Assembly (NCBI RefSeq): GCF_022984075.1 | Contig: NZ_JALAAD010000001.1 | Span: forward strand, 2,212,455 to 2,276,454 | From: Synechococcus sp. C9 | GTDB taxonomy: Bacteria > Cyanobacteriota > Cyanobacteriia > Gloeomargaritales > Gloeomargaritaceae | Length of the DNA stretch: 64,000 nucleotides | Reading direction: 5' to 3' | Shown here: positions 26,001-36,259 of the stretch, one piece after another | Layout of the letters: each line of letters begins with the position of its first letter | How positions within the stretch are numbered: the stretch's first letter is position 1 | Position numbers and translations under genes: made by a program | Notes under the pieces: generated by a model | The model's input: the letters and a program-made list of their open reading frames with translations, nothing else | Databases searched by the model: none | Told to the model about the DNA's origin: nothing

Positions 26001-27015
26001 GGGCGTTTACCTCCAAATGAAAGTCACAGGTCAAACCTGGAGGGGCGAACCTAGTGGGCGGGCTTGGCACCCGTGGGCGCGGCACCTCCCCCAATCAAAC
26101 GTTGCAATTCTTCGGGTTTCGAGGTCTTGGCAATGGCATCCTCGTAACTGCATTCCCCCTTCTTGTAAAGGTCCGCCAACACCTTCTCCAAAGTCTGCAT
26201 CCCGTACTTCCCGCCGGTCTGAATCGCTGAATAAATTTGTGGGGTTTTCCCCTCCCGGATCAGGTTGGCAATCGCCGGGGTGACCACCATGATCTCCTGC
26301 GCCATTACCCGCCCAAACTGCCCCGGTTTGGGGTTTTTCCGCTTCACCAAAGTCTGGCTAAACACCGCCACCAGGGAACTGGACAACTGCACCCGAATCT
26401 GTTGCTGTTGCTCCGGTGGGAACACATCCACCATCCGGTCCACCGTCTGGGAAGCGGAACTGGTGTGCAGGGTGCCAAAGACCAGGTGCCCCGTTTCCGC
26501 CGCCGTCACCGCCAACTGGATCGTCTCCAAGTCCCGCATTTCCCCCACCAGGATCACGTCCGGATCCTCCCGCAGGGCCGCCCGCAGGGCATTGGCAAAA
26601 CTACGGGTATCCTCGTTCAACTGTCGCTGGTGAATAATGCTCTTTTGCGGCTCATAGACAAACTCAATCGGGTCCTCCACCGTGAGAATGTGCTCCGCCC
26701 GGGTGCGGTTGATATTGTCAATCATCGCCGCTAGGGTGGTGGATTTCCCCGACCCCGTAGGCCCGGTCACCAACACCAACCCCCGGGGTTTTTCCGACAT
26801 TTCCCGCACCACCGGGGGCAAATTCAAAGATTCAAAACTGGGAATTTTCGAGGGCAGTGCCCGTAAACAGGCCGCCACCGTCCCCCGGTCTTTGTACACA
26901 TTCACCCGGAACCGCGCCAGCCCCTTGATCCCGTAGGAACAGTCCAATTCCCAATTTTGCTCAAAAATTTTCCGCTGGTTGTTATTCAAAATGCTAAAAA
27001 TCAACCGCTGGCATT

Positions 27016-27024
27016 GCTCCGGGG
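27016..27024. repeat. 9-bp target-site duplication, left
   Basis: GCTCCGGGG, identical to 28112-28120, directly abutting the left end of the IS. Confidence 0.95.
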
Positions 27025-28111
27025 CAGTAGTGTTGAATGTCCGTAATAAAACTTAACATAAGGGGTCAGGGTTATCCTACGAGCGGCTCTACCCCTACGA
27101 GTTCCATGAAGCTACAGTGTCGGCCTATTTCTATTTGTAAATATCGCAACTTGTCAATCAATTCATAGGTCTTATTGTGACCTATCTCCAGCAATCTTAA
27201 AATTAGATAACCAATCAATACGGCATAAATCTGTAGCCGCACACCATTCTCATTCTTGGTAATGATTCTATCCAATTTCAAGTGCATCTTTAGTGCCTTC
27301 CAAAGCAACTCAATTCGCCAGCGCAAACGATAGGCTGAACAAATCTCTTCATCCGTCATCGAAGTCACGTTAGTCGCTAGCCTATATTCTGTGTTTTCCT
27401 CTTCATTAAAAAATTGAATTACCCGAATATCCGGATTGTCAGGTTGCAACTTCATATTATTTCTAATCCGCACAATAAACAATGTATTTCGTTTACACAT
27501 TTCGTCCATTAATTTCCAGGAAGCAAAACCCCTATCCATGATACCAACGGCATTCTCAGGTATCGTCCCAATCACAAGATGCCCAATTTTATGGTCATTA
27601 GTCTTTCCAAATATAATTGATTCGTCACCGATATTGCCCTCATTTATATCCAGGCCAAGCGTCAATTTTACCTGCTTGTAGTGCCAGAATAATTTGCTGG
27701 TCAGGGTGATAATGGTAGAATCTAATGGGAATAAGTGCTTAAATTCACCTTGATGATGTTTAAGCCGTTTTTGCAGTTCTCTTAGGATCACTTGAAACGG
27801 CTCGGTGCTACGATGTTTACACGCCTTAGAAAACGTTGATATGTCAACTTTAAAATTGAGATGATTCAAGAGGAAGAATAAGCCCCGCATGGTGGCGACT
27901 CTTGCATCTAAAATGAAGTGCATCCATATGAGTACAAACAAGCGAGTATCCAAGACTGGATAGTCGTTTTTGGGAAGAAGGTTCAGCAAGGGCTTGATAA
28001 GTCCCTGAATTTGTCGTCTCATAAAAATACTGTTACTCGTGGTTTCTACCAATCTAAAATACCATTTTTAGTCTCCCTTTTCCACCCTTTCGTTAACATT
28101 CAACACTACTG
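27025..28111 (-). mobile_element. IS4-family insertion sequence in pilT
   Basis: 1087 bp. The ends are perfect 16-base inverted repeats (CAGTAGTGTTGAATGT) flanked by the 9-bp target duplication GCTCCGGGG. It carries one transposase gene. It is AT-richer than the host genes. Intact ends, intact transposase and identical duplications indicate a recent, probably active insertion. Confidence 0.95.
27072..28052 (-). CDS. IS4-family transposase
   Basis: 326 residues as read from TTG 28052; ATG 28022 (MRRQIQGLIKPLL) gives 316. The DDE residues are in PLDSTII, GIMDRGF and the YREK motif YRLRWRIELLWKALK (Y-x2-R-x3-E-x6-K), diagnostic for IS4. It has the IS4-type inserted beta segment between the second Asp and the Glu. 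It lies 47 bp from the left end and 59 bp from the right end of the element. Confidence 0.92.
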   Translation of the reverse strand: MVETTSNSIFMRRQIQGLIKPLLNLLPKNDYPVLDTRLFVLIWMHFILDARVATMRGLFFLLNHLNFKVDISTFSKACKHRSTEPFQVILRELQKRLKHHQGEFKHLFPLDSTIITLTSKLFWHYKQVKLTLGLDINEGNIGDESIIFGKTNDHKIGHLVIGTIPENAVGIMDRGFASWKLMDEMCKRNTLFIVRIRNNMKLQPDNPDIRVIQFFNEEENTEYRLATNVTSMTDEEICSAYRLRWRIELLWKALKMHLKLDRIITKNENGVRLQIYAVLIGYLILRLLEIGHNKTYELIDKLRYLQIEIGRHCSFMELVGVEPLVG

Positions 28112-28120
28112 GCTCCGGGG
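28112..28120. repeat. 9-bp target-site duplication, right
   Basis: GCTCCGGGG, the partner of 27016-27024. Confidence 0.95.
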
Positions 28121-28294
28121 TCATCGGTTCATGATCCGTGGGGGTGAGCTTGCCACTGATGCGGATGTAGGGAGGCAACCCCGCCGACAGGTGCAAGTCC
28201 GACCCGCCCCGCTGGATCACCTCCTCCATCAAATCTTCCATCATCAATTCCATCGGCATCCTCCTCTAGGGCAGTCTCAACATTCTGTTACTCC

Positions 28295-30307
28295 TTACTC
28301 GCTAAACCGGGGGGTAAGGCAGTAGGGGCATTCCATCCATTCCGGCTTGAGGCTGGCATGGCAGTTGCGGCAGACCAACCCCTGCTTGCGCTTGGCCTTC
28401 AGTTCCGCCTCCAACCCCGTATCCGTAAAGGTCACCCGCTCCACCTCCTCCAGGGTGGTCAACCCCTGGCGCACCAGTTCCAGACTGTAGGCCAGCAGGG
28501 TCTTCATCCCCTCCTCCACCGCCACTTCCTTGATCACCTCCGTGGGGGCATTCTGCGTGATCAGGGATTGCAGACGCTCCGTCACCCGCATCACCTCGTA
28601 CACCCCGCACCGTCCCTTGTAGCCCGCCCCGTTGCACTTACCGCAGATGGGTTGCCCCTGGGCTTTGGCCTGGCGAATTTGCTCCGGGGAGAGGGTATTG
28701 GCCCGGTAGAAGGTCAACCCCTGCCCCGAACCACTCAGCCCAAACCGTGCCAGTTCCTCCTCCGTCGGCGTATAGGGAATGCGGCACTCACTGCACACCC
28801 GCCGCATCAACCGCTGGGCCAGCACCCCAATCAAAGACGCTGAAACCATGTGGGATTCCACCTCCATTTCGGAGAGGCGGGCCACCGCACTGGGGGCATC
28901 GTTGGTGTGCAGGGTGGTCAACACCAGGTGTCCCGTCAAGGCCGCCTCAATCGCCGTTTTGGCAGTTTCCTTGTCCCGGGTTTCCCCCACCAGAATCACA
29001 TCCGGGTCCTGGCGCAAAAAGGCCCGCAAAATGGCGGCAAAATTCATCCCCTTTTCCCGAATCACCTGCACCTGGGTCAAACCCGGCAAAGTGTATTCAA
29101 TCGGGTCCTCCGCCGTGCTGATATTCACCCCCGGGTCGTTACGCTCCGCCAGACAGGAATACAGGGTGGTGGTTTTCCCGGAACCCGTCGGCCCCGTCAC
29201 CAGGATCAGCCCAAAGGGCCGCTTCACCATCTCCCGCACGATACTCAGGGTCTCCGGGTCGGTGATCAATTTATCCAAGCCCAACTGGGTCGAGGAATTG
29301 TCCAAAATCCGCATACAGATTTTTTCCCCGTACCGCATGGGCAGGGTATTCACCCGGAAGTCAATCTTGCGCCCCTGGAATATCTTGCGAATCCGCCCGT
29401 CCTGGGGCATCCGCCGCTCGGCAATATCCAAATTCGCCAAAATCTTAAACCGGGAGGTCACCGCCGGGATCACCTGTTTGGGTAAATTTTCCCAGCCCTG
29501 GCGCAGTACCCCATCCTTGCGAAACCGAATCCGCAAAAACTCCTCCTGGGGCTCCACATGAATATCCGACACCCCCTCGCTCAGAGCCTTCGCCAGGATA
29601 TTGTTGACCAGGGCGACAATCGGCGCCTCATCCGCCCCCGCCAACGCCTCGGCCAAATCCACCTCTTCCTCGTCCTTGGCTTCCTCTAAGTCCACGTACG
29701 GGGACAGGTCAATTTCCGTGTTGATATTCACTTCCTGCTGGGTGCCCGCCACCTTGGAAGCCTGTAACTCGTTGGCGCATTGATTGATCAACCGCAAAAA
29801 GTCTTCCTGGGCGATCACCCGCCGCCGCAGACGCAAGCCCTTTTGCCGGGTAATGCGATTCAGTTCGTCCAACGCCTGTAAATTGTCCGGGTTGACCATC
29901 GCCACGGTCAGGCTGGGATTTTCGCCCTCCTGGCGTGCCACGGGTAAAAAACTATGGCGGCGGCAGGTATCCAAAGGCACCAGCACATCCACTAATTCTT
30001 TAATTTGGCTAAAAGAAATCGGGTTGAGTTCCGGGTCGAGGGATTCCACCCCGTAGAGCACCTTGAGTTCAAAAAGCTGTTGCCGTTTGTACTGGCGCAC
30101 CAGCTCGGCGGGCAGGGCTTTACCCGTGACTTCCTGTAATACCTCCGGCAGGGGACGACCCTCTTGCCGACTTTTCTGTAAGGCTCTGCTAATCTGCTCC
30201 CGGCTGGCAATCCCTTTCTTAACAATTTCTTTACCAATCGGACTTAACCCAGTCTGTTGCGTGACTAACGCCTTATTGCGCTGTATGGGAGTAGAGGTCT
30301 CAGTCAT
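28295..30307 (-). CDS. pilB: type IV pilus extension ATPase
   Basis: 670 residues from ATG 30307 (MTETSTPIQRNKALV); upstream in-frame codons are not needed. The N-terminal T2SSE-N domain (about 60-165) is followed by the ATPase with Walker A GPTGSGKTT, DPIEYTLPGLTQVQV, VGETRDKETAKTAIEAALTGH and the Asp/His boxes. The zinc motif is C-x2-C...C-x2-C (CSECRIPYTP, CGKCNGAGYKGRC). The C-terminus has a second zinc-ribbon-like motif (CRNCHASL, CPYC). First gene of pilB-pilT-pilC, 41 bp upstream of pilT. Confidence 0.95.
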   Translation of the reverse strand: MTETSTPIQRNKALVTQQTGLSPIGKEIVKKGIASREQISRALQKSRQEGRPLPEVLQEVTGKALPAELVRQYKRQQLFELKVLYGVESLDPELNPISFSQIKELVDVLVPLDTCRRHSFLPVARQEGENPSLTVAMVNPDNLQALDELNRITRQKGLRLRRRVIAQEDFLRLINQCANELQASKVAGTQQEVNINTEIDLSPYVDLEEAKDEEEVDLAEALAGADEAPIVALVNNILAKALSEGVSDIHVEPQEEFLRIRFRKDGVLRQGWENLPKQVIPAVTSRFKILANLDIAERRMPQDGRIRKIFQGRKIDFRVNTLPMRYGEKICMRILDNSSTQLGLDKLITDPETLSIVREMVKRPFGLILVTGPTGSGKTTTLYSCLAERNDPGVNISTAEDPIEYTLPGLTQVQVIREKGMNFAAILRAFLRQDPDVILVGETRDKETAKTAIEAALTGHLVLTTLHTNDAPSAVARLSEMEVESHMVSASLIGVLAQRLMRRVCSECRIPYTPTEEELARFGLSGSGQGLTFYRANTLSPEQIRQAKAQGQPICGKCNGAGYKGRCGVYEVMRVTERLQSLITQNAPTEVIKEVAVEEGMKTLLAYSLELVRQGLTTLEEVERVTFTDTGLEAELKAKRKQGLVCRNCHASLKPEWMECPYCLTPRFSE

Positions 30308-30583
30308 AAAGAGTAACGGTTTTGTGGGGATACAAATGGGACTTGGTGATGATCCTAGCTTACACGTTCTGCCCCAATTCCCCAAGGCTATTACCAATTT
30401 TGTTGCCCTTGTGTGATATGGGGCGGAATTTGGGTATATTTTCAGCTATTGGTTCCTGCCGCCTAAGGTGCTTGTGCAACGTTACGGTTGCGCCAATTTC
30501 CCCGAGGTCATGATGGCGGGATGAAAGGGATGGTAATTTAGAGATAGCAATAAATAATTCCCATTTTTGGTGGCGATTGGTTT

Positions 30584-31354
30584 ATGGTGAATGCTGGTTC
30601 CCCCCCGGAGGATTTAATTCCCGACCCGTTTGCAGAGGCGACTGACCCTGCCCAGCCGGTTGTGGCGCCGGAGGACAGGGCCCCAGAGGTGGCTCCCACT
30701 CCTGCGGCGGATGGAGAGATGGAACTCCCTGCCACGTTTGGGGAATTAGCGATTGCGGAAGAACCTACCCCGGAGGCGCTGGCGGCTTTGCGAGAAGAAT
30801 TGGTACAGGAGCGGGAACGCAACGCTACCCTGCGGGCAGAGAACCAACTGCTGGCGCAAAAACTCGCCCAAGCGGAACAGCAATCCGAGGAGCAACGGGG
30901 GCAATTGGTGCGTTTGGCCGCCGATTTTGACAATTACCGCCGCCGGGTGCAACGGGATCAGGAGGAGGCCAGCCTCAAGGCCAAGGCTAAGGTGCTGGAA
31001 GAACTGCTGGCAGTGGTGGACAATTTTGAGCGGGCCCGCACCCATATTCGCCCAGAGACGGAAGAGGGCATGGCCATCCACAAAAATTACCAGGGGGTCT
31101 ATAAGCAGATGGTGGAGGAACTGAAAAAATTGGGGGTGGCCCCCATCCCTGGGAAAGGCCAACCCTTCGACCCCAACCGGCACGAGGCGGTGATGCAGGA
31201 GGCCAGCCATGAGTACGAAGAGGGCATCGTCATTGAAGAACTGCGGCGGGGCTATTTCCTGAAGGTGGGGGAGGAAGACCGGGTTCTGCGCCATGCCCTG
31301 GTGAAGGTGTCCACCGGGAAGGTTGAGGCTTCCCCAACTGGGGGGACGGACTAG
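30584..31354 (+). CDS. grpE: nucleotide exchange factor GrpE
   Basis: 256 residues. A long acidic Pro-rich N-terminal extension (1-75) is followed by the paired coiled coil (ALREELVQERERNATLRAENQLLAQKLAQAEQQ). The GrpE head is clear (RLAADFDNYRRRVQRDQEEA, ELLAVVDNFERARTHI, PFDPNRHEAVMQE). GrpE promotes ADP release from DnaK. It lies 169 bp upstream of dnaK on the same strand. No hrcA box was recognised. Confidence 0.95.
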   Translation: MVNAGSPPEDLIPDPFAEATDPAQPVVAPEDRAPEVAPTPAADGEMELPATFGELAIAEEPTPEALAALREELVQERERNATLRAENQLLAQKLAQAEQQSEEQRGQLVRLAADFDNYRRRVQRDQEEASLKAKAKVLEELLAVVDNFERARTHIRPETEEGMAIHKNYQGVYKQMVEELKKLGVAPIPGKGQPFDPNRHEAVMQEASHEYEEGIVIEELRRGYFLKVGEEDRVLRHALVKVSTGKVEASPTGGTD

Positions 31355-31523
31355 GCGGGAAGCCCGGGTTCGGGGTATGATGGGGGGCAATGTCAATCTT
31401 GTTAGCCCTCTCAAGTTCCTTATAAATTTTTTCCCAGTAGGTGATCATTATCACTGACGTTTTGGGAATACTGTACAAAGCGTTACTCGTCTCATTCCTT
31501 CTCTAACTGGCTGGGTAGATGTT

Positions 31524-33398
31524 ATGGCGAAGATTGTCGGTATTGACCTAGGAACCACCAACAGTTGCGTGGCGGTGCTGGAGGGGGGACAGCCTGTAGT
31601 GATTACCAATTCGGAGGGGGGGCGCACGACCCCAAGTGTGGTGGGGTTTGGCAAGACGGGGGAACGTTTGGTGGGGCAACCGGCGAAACGGCGGGCGGTG
31701 ACGGATGCGGAAAATACGGTTTTTAGCATCAAACGGTTCATTGGCCGACGCTGGTCAGAGACGGAGGACGAGCGCAAGCGGGTGCCCTACAAATGTGTGC
31801 CGGGCAAAGACAGCACGGTGAATGTGGAAATCCGCAATCAGACCTACACGCCTCAGGAGATTTCCGCCATTATTTTGCAAAAGCTCAAGCAGGATGCGGA
31901 GAATTTTTTGGGGGAACCGGTGAAACAGGCGGTGATCACGGTACCTGCTTATTTTAGCGATGCCCAGCGGCAGGCCACCAAGGATGCGGGGACGATTGCC
32001 GGGTTGGAGGTACTGCGGATTGTGAATGAACCGACGGCCGCGGCTCTGGCCTTTGGATTGGACAAGCAGGATCAGGAGCAAACGGTATTGGTGTTTGACT
32101 TGGGCGGGGGCACCTTTGACGTGTCCATTTTGCGGATGGGGGATGGGATTTTTGAGGTGGTTTCCACCGCCGGGAACAATCATTTGGGCGGGGATGATTT
32201 TGATGCGTGTTTGGTGGATTGGTTGCTGAAGGACTTTCAAGAACGGGAAGGCTTGGATTTGCGCCAAGATAAAATGGCCTTGCAACGGGTGCGGGAGGCA
32301 GCGGAAAAAGCCAAAATTGAATTATCCAGTGCCAAAACCACCACGATTAACCTACCGTTTATTGCGTCGGATGCCACGGGTGCCAAGCATATTGATGTGG
32401 AATTGACCCGGGCGAAGTTTGAGGATTTGACCCGTTCTTTGGTGCAGGGAACCCTGGAGCCAGTCGCCCAAGCCCTGCGGGATGCGGGGATGAAGCCCCG
32501 GGATATTGACCGGATTTTATTGGTGGGGGGTTCGACGCGGATTCCGGCGGTACAAAAGGCGATCCAGGATTATTTTGACGGTAAAGCCCCGGAGAAATCC
32601 GTGAATCCTGATGAGGCGGTGGCAATTGGGGCGGCGGTGCAAGCGGGGATTGTGGGCAAAAACGAGGTGGTCAAGGACCTGTTGCTGTTGGATGTCACCC
32701 CCTTGTCCTTGGGGATTGAAACCTTGGGGGGGATTTTCAGCCGGATCATCGAGCGGAATACGACCATTCCCACCAGCCAGTCCCAGACCTTTTCCACCGC
32801 TACGGACAATCAAACGGTGGTGGAGGTGCATATCCTGCAAGGGGAACGACCCATGGCCGCTGACAACAAGAGTTTGGGGCGGTTGGAACTCAGCGGGATT
32901 CCCCCAGCCCCCCGGGGGGTGCCCCAGATCGAGGTCACCTTTGAGATTGATGCCAATGGTATTTTGCAGGTGACGGCGATGGATAAGGGGACGGGGCGGA
33001 GTCAGTCGGTGCGGTTGACCAATACCGGGGGCTTGAGTGCGGAAGAGATTAAACGTTTGACTCTGGAGGCAACGTTTAACGCAGAGGTGGATCAGCAGCG
33101 GCGGGAATTTGTGGAACTCAAGAATCAGGCGGATGCTCTGCTGTCCCTGTATGAATCTACCTTGCGGGAGCATGGCAACTACGTCAATGATGCGGTCAAG
33201 TCTGAGGCGGCGGCACGGGTGGGGCGGATTCGCCGGTTGATGGGGGATTCCATGACCCCCTTGGACAATTTCCGTCAGGAGTTGAACCAACTGAATAAAA
33301 ACCTCAGCCAGATGGGGGCGGAGATGTACCGGCGCAGTAGCAACCCTGGGGCGGTGACGGCGGGCAGTCCGGGTGGGGATTTTGAACAGTTGGACTAA
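31524..33398 (+). CDS. dnaK: molecular chaperone DnaK (HSP70)
   Basis: 624 residues. [20 protein letters not shown] at the N-terminus, [14 protein letters not shown] (about residue 190), [11 protein letters not shown] (about 335), the substrate-binding domain with [14 protein letters not shown] and an alpha lid. It binds unfolded peptides in an ATP-dependent cycle with GrpE and a J protein. dnaJ is not directly downstream; the next gene is convergent. The tail is short and ends GGDFEQLD, lacking the usual EEVD-like end, so this could be one of several DnaK paralogues. Confidence 0.95.
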   Translation: MAKIVGIDLGTTNSCVAVLEGGQPVVITNSEGGRTTPSVVGFGKTGERLVGQPAKRRAVTDAENTVFSIKRFIGRRWSETEDERKRVPYKCVPGKDSTVNVEIRNQTYTPQEISAIILQKLKQDAENFLGEPVKQAVITVPAYFSDAQRQATKDAGTIAGLEVLRIVNEPTAAALAFGLDKQDQEQTVLVFDLGGGTFDVSILRMGDGIFEVVSTAGNNHLGGDDFDACLVDWLLKDFQEREGLDLRQDKMALQRVREAAEKAKIELSSAKTTTINLPFIASDATGAKHIDVELTRAKFEDLTRSLVQGTLEPVAQALRDAGMKPRDIDRILLVGGSTRIPAVQKAIQDYFDGKAPEKSVNPDEAVAIGAAVQAGIVGKNEVVKDLLLLDVTPLSLGIETLGGIFSRIIERNTTIPTSQSQTFSTATDNQTVVEVHILQGERPMAADNKSLGRLELSGIPPAPRGVPQIEVTFEIDANGILQVTAMDKGTGRSQSVRLTNTGGLSAEEIKRLTLEATFNAEVDQQRREFVELKNQADALLSLYESTLREHGNYVNDAVKSEAAARVGRIRRLMGDSMTPLDNFRQELNQLNKNLSQMGAEMYRRSSNPGAVTAGSPGGDFEQLD

Positions 33399-33718
33399 TC
33401 CGAGTGGGTAACTGCCTTCTTAGATAATTGATGGCAGTAAAAAATGATTCAAAATAATTCAAAACGAGGGTGAGGGAATGCCCTGTAACCCTTAATTTTC
33501 TCAGGATAAAAATATGGGCACCTCTATCAATTCAAAGTTAGCGGTTTCCTCGCCCTTGGTTCTGGCTAATCGGGGCATTCCCACGATGGGATTGATGATT
33601 GGTTCAAATAAATAGAGGTTCCCCGATAGCAATCCCCCTCGATTAACGTCAGTTTGCGTGCCCTAGGCATCCAGAAATTCCCCAGAATGGGGTGCAGAAA
33701 TGAACCTACACCATTCCC
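33399..33718. repeat. interspersed repeat cluster 6 (reverse and forward pieces)
   Basis: The gene-free gap between dnaK and the outer-membrane protein gene consists mostly of repeat-family pieces. 33515-33568 is the reverse right end: GGGCACCTCTATCAATTC, AAAGTTAGCGG, then CCTTGGTTCTGG. Around 33618-33690 are AGGTTCCCCGATAGCAATCC, CGATTAACGTCAGTTTGCGT and CCAGAAATTCCCCAGAA. The pieces appear nested or rearranged. Confidence 0.6.
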
Positions 33719-35665
33719 TTAAAAGGCTCGGTAGTTGACATTGAAATAAATGCCATAATCCTGGGCATCATTCCCCCGGTCTTGGTTATAGATTAAAGGT
33801 GCGCCCAAATCTAAACGCACATCCATCCCCTGAATCGGATTCCAAAGCAAGCCCATGCCTATGCCCGCCAAGGTGTTGGGAGTGACCAGGGGATTGGGAT
33901 TGGCGCGATTATTCCACACCCGCCCAAACTCAATAAACGGTGCCAACTGGAAAACAACCTGCCCGTTTTTGTCCCGCACCATCGGCACCCGGGATTCCAA
34001 GGAAATACGAAAACCATTGTCCCCCGCCCGGGCGTTTTGGCGATAACCCCGCACCGACTGGGCACCCCCAATCACAAACTGCTGTTGCGCCAATAGGGGT
34101 GTAGCCGCCAGTTGCACATCCCCCCGCACAATCAGGAGAAAATCATTCCCCAAATTCTGCACCCGTTGCCCCTGCCCCTGAAAGCTAAAAAACCGCCCAT
34201 CCGGGATAATTTTGCCGGGAATAGAACCATCCGTATTTTGGGTGGCATTAAAAATGGGCAACCCCAAATTAAATTGCCCTAAAGCTAACCATGCCCCTGT
34301 CGCATCCCGATAAATGTAGTCCGCCCCAAATTTCAAAACACTGGTGGTACTGAATCCCTTTTCATCCGGCCCGAAACCAAAAGGCGTGGGTCCCGCAAAA
34401 GTAAACGTTTGGGAGCGTTGCCAAGTAAAACCCGTGGATAGGGCTAATTCCTGCCGCACGCTACGAATAATGGGTTGCCGAAAACTGAACTCATACAACT
34501 GGGATTCCCCGCTGATATTGAGCGCCTCAAAAGTCTCATCGGTAATGCGATTATTGGTCACCAATACCCGGGCTTGAACCGTTCCATCCATCGGGTTGAT
34601 CGGTGCCCGGTAGGTGAAATTGTATTCATTCAACGCCGCCCGTTCCCAATCCGTGAAATTTAACCCCACCGTGTAGGAACCAAAAATTTCATCCCCAATC
34701 CCACTGAGGTTTTGATACCCCAGGGACACATAGCCCCGTTGCGTAGCGATGCTTGGCGGCACATAATTATCCACCCCAAAGGACATGACAAAGGGTTGTT
34801 TATCCTCCTGCACCCGCACTACGAGGATACTTTCCCCCGGTTTGTCCCCCGGACGCAGGCTGGCTTCCACATTCTCCAGGTAGGGCACCGCCTTGAGCAA
34901 ACGCAACTGGTCTTCCAGGGCATTGCTATTGAGGGGGGTTTTGGCTCCCAGTTTCAGCCGATCCCGGATATAGCTGGTAAACAGGCGTTGGTTTCCCGTG
35001 ATTTGAATATCCGCCAACCGTCCTTCCGTCACATCAATCCGCAGTTTACGAGAGGGAATGGTCTCAGCGGCAATCGTCGCCCGGGACGTGATGTACCCCC
35101 CATCCACATAGATTTTGGTAATCGCATCCGCCACCTCCTGCACCTCCCGTAGGGTCACCTGGCGGTACAACACCGGCTCAATGAGTTTGGCAATTTCCTT
35201 GGGGGAAAGAATCGTACTGCCCACCACCTCCAGGGAGTCCACCACCAACAACTGGTTGGGGTCACCCGGTACGGTGCCCGGCACAAAGGGAGTTTCCTGT
35301 CGGGGGGGGGCAGGGGGAACCGGTTGCACCTGTTGGGGCTGGATCAACCGCTGTTGGTTCGGGTCGGGGTCAATTTGGGCAAAGGGAGTATTGGTGGGAT
35401 TGCCGCCGCTAAAAGGTTCCCGGGGTGGGGTGGCAACGGTGTCCGCCTGGGGAGACTTGGGCAATTTTACCCGCCGGGATGTGCCTCCTCCCTTGCGTAT
35501 CTGTGGGGTATCTTCGTTTTCTGAAATAACCTCGGACACCGGGGTCTTAAATTCCGGTACCTGCCCGCCCTTTCCCCGCTGAGGCATTGCCTGCGCCGCA
35601 GTAAGCAACCCTGCGACTGACAAGCCCTGAATGCAAAGCCCACACCACAACTTTTGCCAGGACAT
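33719..35665 (-). CDS. two-partner secretion outer-membrane transporter (ShlB/FhaC family)
   Basis: 648 residues. Signal peptide (LCIQGLSVAGLLTAAQAMP), a Pro-rich spacer, POTRA_2 domain (LVVDSLEVVGSTILSPKEIAKLIEPVLYRQVTL, about 145-215), a second POTRA (ADIQITGNQRLFTSYIRDRL) and a C-terminal 16-strand barrel. The barrel ends IYFNVNYRAF and carries the family VRGY motif (AQSVRGYRQNA). These proteins export large beta-helical partners across the outer membrane; no partner is adjacent. Start ATG 35665 lacks a ribosome site. Confidence 0.88.
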   Translation of the reverse strand: MSWQKLWCGLCIQGLSVAGLLTAAQAMPQRGKGGQVPEFKTPVSEVISENEDTPQIRKGGGTSRRVKLPKSPQADTVATPPREPFSGGNPTNTPFAQIDPDPNQQRLIQPQQVQPVPPAPPRQETPFVPGTVPGDPNQLLVVDSLEVVGSTILSPKEIAKLIEPVLYRQVTLREVQEVADAITKIYVDGGYITSRATIAAETIPSRKLRIDVTEGRLADIQITGNQRLFTSYIRDRLKLGAKTPLNSNALEDQLRLLKAVPYLENVEASLRPGDKPGESILVVRVQEDKQPFVMSFGVDNYVPPSIATQRGYVSLGYQNLSGIGDEIFGSYTVGLNFTDWERAALNEYNFTYRAPINPMDGTVQARVLVTNNRITDETFEALNISGESQLYEFSFRQPIIRSVRQELALSTGFTWQRSQTFTFAGPTPFGFGPDEKGFSTTSVLKFGADYIYRDATGAWLALGQFNLGLPIFNATQNTDGSIPGKIIPDGRFFSFQGQGQRVQNLGNDFLLIVRGDVQLAATPLLAQQQFVIGGAQSVRGYRQNARAGDNGFRISLESRVPMVRDKNGQVVFQLAPFIEFGRVWNNRANPNPLVTPNTLAGIGMGLLWNPIQGMDVRLDLGAPLIYNQDRGNDAQDYGIYFNVNYRAF

Positions 35666-35699
35666 ATTAAAAATTTTATGGGTTTAGCATCATTAAACC

Positions 35700-36259
35700 T
35701 GAGTTGAGTTTCATTTGTCAATAGCAAAAACTAAATCTGTAACCACCGAGAAGGTTGTATTACACCGCAATCCCATTTGATTGATACATATAGGGCATCT
35801 TGATTTATTTGCATGAATTGAAGGTCATTTTGCTGGAATGCCCATATTATCGAGAACCATATACCGCAGGTGCTTCTTCGACGGGGGCTACGCCCCTGCG
35901 ACCTGTTTTTAGAAGTGCCCTATAATGGTTAATAATGTTTAGAAGAACCAAGTCCGGGGGCTACGCCACCTATTGTTTAGAGGTTCCCTAATGACGATTA
36001 AAGCCTATTTCATAGGAATAGAATAAGTTATCAAAAGAACTAGGGCGTATCTATCAAATATCTATCAAAAAATATGAACAGGACGATGCCCTGCGACCCA
36101 AAGTAGCAAACCCAGGCTTTTGATCCAGGCAATGGGTTGCCCCAAACCGGCGGGCGGGTTGAGGTTCAAGAATGTTCAGGCGGATGTGATCTGGGCTACC
36201 AAGTCATTTGGGTTTTAGAAATCCCCTGGTTACAATCGGGGCAGGGTGCGGGGGAATTC
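35700..36259. repeat. gene-free stretch with repeat-family pieces (cluster 7)
   Basis: About 560 bp without a supported gene. Family pieces include GACGGGGGCTACGCCCCTGC and AGAAGTGCCCTATAATG (35880-35923) and a second core GTCCGGGGGCTACGCC (35953-35968) ending AGAGGTTCCCTAATG (35979-35993). Two tandem hairpin cores about 70 bp apart suggest one copy inserted beside another. Confidence 0.55.

Larger units (their letters stand above)
26051..28253 (-). pseudogene. pilT: pilus retraction ATPase, split by an IS4-family element
   Basis: The N-terminal piece starts at ATG 28253 (MELMMEDLMEEVIQRGGSD) with GGAGG six bases upstream, and runs to ...DHEPMTPE at the IS edge. The rest (27024-26051) continues QCQRLIFSILNNNQRKIFEQ and carries Walker A GPTGSGKST, DPIEFVYEPQ, VGEMRDLETIQLA and HTSSASQTVDRMVDVFP. 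Deleting the IS and one 9-bp duplication restores an uninterrupted PilT of normal length. No other lesion is seen, so the insertion looks recent. PilT powers pilus retraction for twitching, phototaxis and DNA uptake. Confidence 0.93.

Noticed and set aside
30308-30583. Search for a heat-shock operator before grpE-dnaK
   Set aside because: No CIRCE-like inverted repeat was found in the leader.
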